Positions 53,672 to 56,956 of a DNA stretch of 56,956 bases are shown piece after piece. Positions within the stretch are counted from its first letter, which is position 1. Every line of letters begins with the position of its first letter. A program made the position numbers and the translations under genes. Origin of the DNA: Sphingomonadales bacterium (GTDB taxonomy: Bacteria; Pseudomonadota; Alphaproteobacteria; Sphingomonadales; Sphingomonadaceae); contig JAGWUH010000022.1 in assembly GCA_028868535.1 (NCBI GenBank), positions 1-56,956 of the forward strand, read 5' to 3'. The notes under the pieces were generated by a model, which saw only the letters and a program-made list of their open reading frames with translations, was not told where the DNA came from and did no database searches.

Positions 53672-53835
53672 CCCCCTGATACCTTTGGGTTGGCTCAAGA
53701 TCTCGCGGTTCGCCCGCAACCCCAAGCGCCACAGGCTGCGATCCGCTTCGCGGAGGCGCGCTGATCCTTCCACGGACGCGCAACGAAAAGGGCACGGGGT
53801 CCAGGGGACCGCCGCCCCCTGGCAATGCTTCTTCG

Positions 53836-54342
53836 TTACTTCCCCTCACCCGGCTTGAGCGAGGTGAACGTCACTTCGTCCAGCGCCGGCCCGCCGGGGA
53901 AGGCGCCGTAGTCGGGCGAAGGCACCCAGGCCCCCGAGAGATCTGCCGGGCCGCGATACTTGAGCGACCAGAAGCGCTGCTTGTAGCGCCAGCGGCCGTC
54001 CTCGAACGCGTAGCGATCGTGGTAGATGCCGATCGTCATCGCGGTGGAGCCGTCGTTCATCCGCGCGATCTCAAGCATGTGGTGGCGGCCCTGCGCCTCC
54101 TGCCCGTTGACTTCGAGGATGTGCGGCGCCGGGATCAGCTGGATGTGGCTGCAGCGGCCGAGCAGCTTGACGCAGGCATCGGCGATCGCCTCGCGCCCGG
54201 CGAACAGCATGCCGCCGATCTTCCATTCGCCGTCGCGCGTGAAGCAGCCGCCGAACTCCTCCGGGTCCTGCCGCCAGGCGGCATCGACGAAGCGTGCGTG
54301 AAGCTGGCGGATGCCGCAATCGGCGACGACGAATTCATCCAT
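53836..54342 (-). CDS. SnoaL/NTF2-like fold protein
   Basis: Predicted 168-residue protein of the SnoaL_4/NTF2-like type. The N-terminal helix (IRQLHARFVDAAWRQDPEEFGGCFTRDGEWKIGG), FAGREAIADAC and the later GRWRYKQRFWSLKYRG strand pair are characteristic. Members are small ligand-binding isomerases or dehydratases, and often serve as accessory or small subunits beside Rieske oxygenases. ATG 54342 follows GGAGGGG with a six-base spacer. It is 23 bases downstream of the Rieske gene in the same direction, so the two likely work together. Confidence 0.85.
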   Translation of the reverse strand: MDEFVVADCGIRQLHARFVDAAWRQDPEEFGGCFTRDGEWKIGGMLFAGREAIADACVKLLGRCSHIQLIPAPHILEVNGQEAQGRHHMLEIARMNDGSTAMTIGIYHDRYAFEDGRWRYKQRFWSLKYRGPADLSGAWVPSPDYGAFPGGPALDEVTFTSLKPGEGK

Positions 54343-54365
54343 GTTCAACCCCTCCGGTCCTCAAG

Positions 54366-55766
54366 TCAGCGATCCAGCAGCTTCACGTGGCCGCGCCCGA
54401 TCACGTTGGCGAGGTTGCGGTGGAAGTTGGTGACCTTCTGTTCCTGGTGCGGGTTGGGCATCGTGCCCTTGAACCCGCTCGACTTCATGCCGCGCTGGAC
54501 CGCGGCCATGTTCGAGAAGTCCTGGCACAGCACCGAGCCCCAGTTCTCCAGCGTGGCCTCGCCGTGGGTCCATTCGGTCTGCGGCGCCTCGCCTTCGGGG
54601 AAACGCTCGATCGCGTAGGCCTCGAAGATGCACTTGTCCGGATCGTCGCCGTAAGGCCGGGTGCGGTAGCACAGCGCATACGTGCTGCCGTGCAGCACGC
54701 TCATGTTCGGGAAGATGTGCCAGGCAAGGCCGGCCTCGGTCATCTGCGCCGGGGTCAGCTCGGGCCAGTCGACCCCGCGCGCGGCGTCGATTTCCTTTGC
54801 GCGCTTGAACCAGTGGGCGATGACCTCGCCGGTGGGCGTGCCCTCGGGCAGTTCCTCCTGCAGCAGCCGCGCCGCCTCGACCAGCGTCCAGGTGGTGCTG
54901 GCGTTATTCACCGTCTCCCAGTTCTCGCGGGTCAGCTCGTACGTCGAGATGCGGGCGTCCTCGCCCTTGCCGGCGCGCATCGTGCTCGACGAGCCGCCGA
55001 TCTCGCGCTTGTCGCTGTCGCGCTCGTCGAAGCCGGAGACGCCGTGCAGGCCGTACTGCTTCGAATAGGCGTAGTATTCGCCATAGGCGAGCAGCTGGGT
55101 ATGGGTGCCGGCGACGTGGTAGGGCTCCATGAAGGCTTCGAGCCCGGTCTTCCAGTTGCAGTCGAACACGACCCAGTTGCGCCACTTGTAGCGCATCTTC
55201 TCGAACTGGTAGGGACCGAGGATGCGATCGACCTCGCCCAGGAACTCGATCAGCGGCTCGGCCTCGGGGTCCATGTTGACGAAGATCCAGCCGCCCCAGG
55301 TATCGACCTGGACCGGGGTGAGCCCGGTGCAGCCGGGGTGCAGCGCGCCGTGCCAGTCATCGGGATCGAGGATGTAGACGTTCTCGCCCTCGGTGTTGAA
55401 GGTCCAGCCGTGGAAGCCGCAGATGAACTTGGTGCGGTTGGAACCGCGCGAATCGTGCGTGCCCGGGTGGACGTCCACCAGTTGCCGGCCGCGGTGCGGG
55501 CAGACGTTGTGGAACGCGCGCAGCGTGCCCGGGCCGTCGCCTTCCTTCACCCGGATGACGATCACCGATTCATCGGCGACGTCGTACGTGAACCAGTCGC
55601 CGACGTTGGGGATGTCCTCGACCCGCTCGGCCATCTGCCAGGTCTTCGGCCACAGCGCCTTCTTCTCGATCTCCAGGTATTCCTTCGAGAGGAAGGCCTC
55701 GACCGGGTAGGTGATCGCATGCTCGGCGTCGAGATCCTGCGGGGTGATGTTGACTTGGCGGTCCAT
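54366..55766 (-). CDS. Rieske-type ring-hydroxylating oxygenase, large subunit
   Basis: Predicted 466-residue oxygenase. The Rieske [2Fe-2S] ligands are Cys89-x-His91 (CPHRG) and Cys116-x2-His119 (CGFHGW). The mononuclear iron site includes His217 and His222 in EPYHVAGTH, with a downstream Asp/Glu expected. Length is normal for alpha subunits. ATG 55766 follows GGGAGACCCCCCA. With the NTF2-like gene it could form a two-component oxygenase for an aromatic or terpenoid substrate; electron-transfer partners are not adjacent. Confidence 0.93.
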   Translation of the reverse strand: MDRQVNITPQDLDAEHAITYPVEAFLSKEYLEIEKKALWPKTWQMAERVEDIPNVGDWFTYDVADESVIVIRVKEGDGPGTLRAFHNVCPHRGRQLVDVHPGTHDSRGSNRTKFICGFHGWTFNTEGENVYILDPDDWHGALHPGCTGLTPVQVDTWGGWIFVNMDPEAEPLIEFLGEVDRILGPYQFEKMRYKWRNWVVFDCNWKTGLEAFMEPYHVAGTHTQLLAYGEYYAYSKQYGLHGVSGFDERDSDKREIGGSSSTMRAGKGEDARISTYELTRENWETVNNASTTWTLVEAARLLQEELPEGTPTGEVIAHWFKRAKEIDAARGVDWPELTPAQMTEAGLAWHIFPNMSVLHGSTYALCYRTRPYGDDPDKCIFEAYAIERFPEGEAPQTEWTHGEATLENWGSVLCQDFSNMAAVQRGMKSSGFKGTMPNPHQEQKVTNFHRNLANVIGRGHVKLLDR

Positions 55767-55912
55767 TGGGGGGTCTCCCGGCTCCTGATTCTGCCTTGGC
55801 GCGCATTGTGCCGCATCGGGGTGGGGCTTTACAACCGGACAATGCATTCTCCGCGCCGCCGCCGCGATGGGGGTTAAGCATTCGGTAAACACATCGGGGG
55901 CATGATCGCGCC

Positions 55913-56044
55913 ATGACCCGCGCAATCGCCCTCGCCCTGACCGCGCGCCGCCCGCTGGCGGCCGAGGCGCTGCGACTGGCGATCGTCCATGGCTGCGCGC
56001 TGGCGCTGATCTGCGCCGGGCGGGCGTTGCCGGGGATCGGCTGA
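55913..56044 (+). CDS. Possible 43-residue hydrophobic protein
   Basis: Predicted 43-residue peptide with one hydrophobic helix (residues 20-38, LRLAIVHGCALALICAG) after a short basic N-terminus (TRAIALALTARR). It ends four bases from the convergent thrS stop and starts 146 bases from the Rieske gene. The ribosome site is weak. It could be a small membrane protein or chance; no family is recognised. Confidence 0.35.
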   Translation: MTRAIALALTARRPLAAEALRLAIVHGCALALICAGRALPGIG

Positions 56045-56048
56045 GCGC

Positions 56049-56956
56049 TCAGCGCAGGTCGGGCGGGGTCGCCTCGGTCTTCAGCAGGGCGATGGCCTCC
56101 GCGAGGGGGACGAACTTCTGCCGCTCCTCGCCCAGCGTGCGGATGGCGACGGTGCCTTCCTCGGCCTCGCGCTTGCCGACCACCAGCAGGTGCGGGACCT
56201 TCTGCAGCGAGTGTTCGCGGACCTTGTAGTTGATCTTCTCGTTCCTGAGGTCGGTCTCGACGCGGATGCCGGCCGCCTGGAGCTGCGCCGCGACATCGCG
56301 GGCATAGTCGTCCGCATCGGACACGATCGTCGCCACCACCGCCTGGACCGGCGCCAGCCAGACCGGCAGCTTGCCGGCGAAGTGCTCGATCAGGATGCCG
56401 ATGAAACGCTCGTAGCTGCCGAAGATCGCGCGGTGCAGCATGACCGGGCGGTGCTTGGCGCCGTCCTCGCCGACGTAGTGCGCGTCGAGCCGCTCGGGCA
56501 GCATGCGGTCGGACTGGATCGTGCCGACCTGCCAGGTGCGGCCGATCGCGTCGGTCAGGTGCCATTCGAGCTTGGGGGCATAGAACGCGCCTTCGCCCGG
56601 CAGTTCCTCCCAGCCGTATTCCGCATTGGCGAGGCCGGCGCGGACCACGGCGTCGCGCAGCTCGGCCTCGGCCTTGTCCCACAGCTCGTCGCTGCCGATG
56701 CGGTTTTCCGGGCGCAACGCCAGCTTGATCGCATAGGTGAAGCCGAAGTGCTTGTAGACGCGATCGGCGAGTTCGCAGAACGCCTGCACCTCGTCGACGA
56801 TCTGGTCCTCGCGGCAGAAGATGTGGCCGTCGTCCTGGGTGAACTGGCGCACGCGCATCAGCCCGTGCAGCGCGCCGTGCGGCTCGTTGCGGTGGCAGCA
56901 GCCGTTCTCGACGATGCGCAGCGGCAGGTCGCGGTAGGACTTGATGCCCTGCTTGA
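56049..56956 (-). CDS. thrS: Threonyl-tRNA synthetase, C-terminal part, cut by the window edge
   Basis: About 302 residues of the C-terminal half of ThrS are present; the gene runs past base 56956. Visible are the class II core segments [29 protein letters not shown] and [11 protein letters not shown], then [31 protein letters not shown] (motif 3) and the anticodon-binding domain with [36 protein letters not shown]. The N-terminal editing and TGS domains lie outside the window. Confidence 0.96.
   Translation of the reverse strand, partial: KQGIKSYRDLPLRIVENGCCHRNEPHGALHGLMRVRQFTQDDGHIFCREDQIVDEVQAFCELADRVYKHFGFTYAIKLALRPENRIGSDELWDKAEAELRDAVVRAGLANAEYGWEELPGEGAFYAPKLEWHLTDAIGRTWQVGTIQSDRMLPERLDAHYVGEDGAKHRPVMLHRAIFGSYERFIGILIEHFAGKLPVWLAPVQAVVATIVSDADDYARDVAAQLQAAGIRVETDLRNEKINYKVREHSLQKVPHLLVVGKREAEEGTVAIRTLGEERQKFVPLAEAIALLKTEATPPDLR

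Noticed and set aside
53690..53710. GGTTGGCTCAAG resembling an arm of the composite palindrome
   Set aside because: No complementary partner arm and none of the shared interior; not counted as a fourth copy.

Overview
The window is high-GC, gene-dense chromosome, almost certainly from an alphaproteobacterium of the order Sphingomonadales (Sphingomonas/Novosphingobium-like). This rests on the protein content (MmcB, a short SufD, an RHH-domain protein, a DUF3576 lipoprotein, sphingomonad-type P450 and Rieske genes), frequent GTG/TTG starts, and heavy use of ATGA/GTGA/TTGA stop-start overlaps. I see no phage, insertion sequence, CRISPR array or rRNA operon. The genes are mostly housekeeping, with two oxygenase-rich catabolic patches.

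Layout. 1-6.9 kb: a small membrane protein, a CBS-domain protein, ErpA-like carrier, exonuclease III, long-chain acyl-CoA ligase, gamma-glutamyltransferase and PyrD. 6.9-7.24 kb: a non-coding stretch with a structured RNA ending in a perfect intrinsic terminator that belongs to no visible gene. 7.2-13.2 kb: an eight-gene SUF iron-sulfur operon (Rrf2 regulator, sufB, a DUF559 gene, sufC, sufD, sufS, sufT, sufA) in which neighbouring stops and starts overlap or lie within a few bases. 13.2-18.3 kb: mmcB, a hypothetical gene, tRNA-Arg, and a leftward cluster gpmA-purE-purK-folA-ribF. 18.4-28.2 kb: tRNA-Thr, a crotonase and divergent TetR regulator, msrB, a NatAB-like ABC exporter, queG, and a leftward hydrolase-like/P450/ferredoxin-reductase cluster.

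28.2-37.9 kb: a tiny PLA2-like membrane protein, a LOG-family protein, thiD, a DUF1272 protein, ruvC, a fatty-acid desaturase, agmatine deiminase, glnE, bcp, a DUF455 protein and an M23 peptidase. 38-45.4 kb: galU, murA, chrA, a TonB-domain protein, a glycine-zipper protein, an RHH protein, phaB and an exported protein, interspersed with palindromic repeats. 45.6-50.3 kb: a DUF3576 lipoprotein, then the coupled leuS-lptE-holA genes. 50.4-55.8 kb: a catabolic patch of aldo/keto reductase, P450, SDR, NTF2-like protein and Rieske oxygenase. The window ends inside thrS.

The most unusual features are: (i) three copies of a 110-145 bp composite palindromic repeat, two of which bracket phaB; (ii) the orphan structured RNA upstream of the suf operon, resembling the alphaproteobacterial MmgR/suhB small RNAs and containing a sequence that could act as an antiterminator; (iii) a DUF559 nuclease-like gene between sufB and sufC whose expected catalytic residues look substituted; (iv) a 94-residue protein with a PLA2-like His-Asp motif and a membrane helix; and (v) a TonB-domain gene whose membrane anchor is encoded in frame but has no normal start codon. 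All calls come from reading the sequence; no database search was run.
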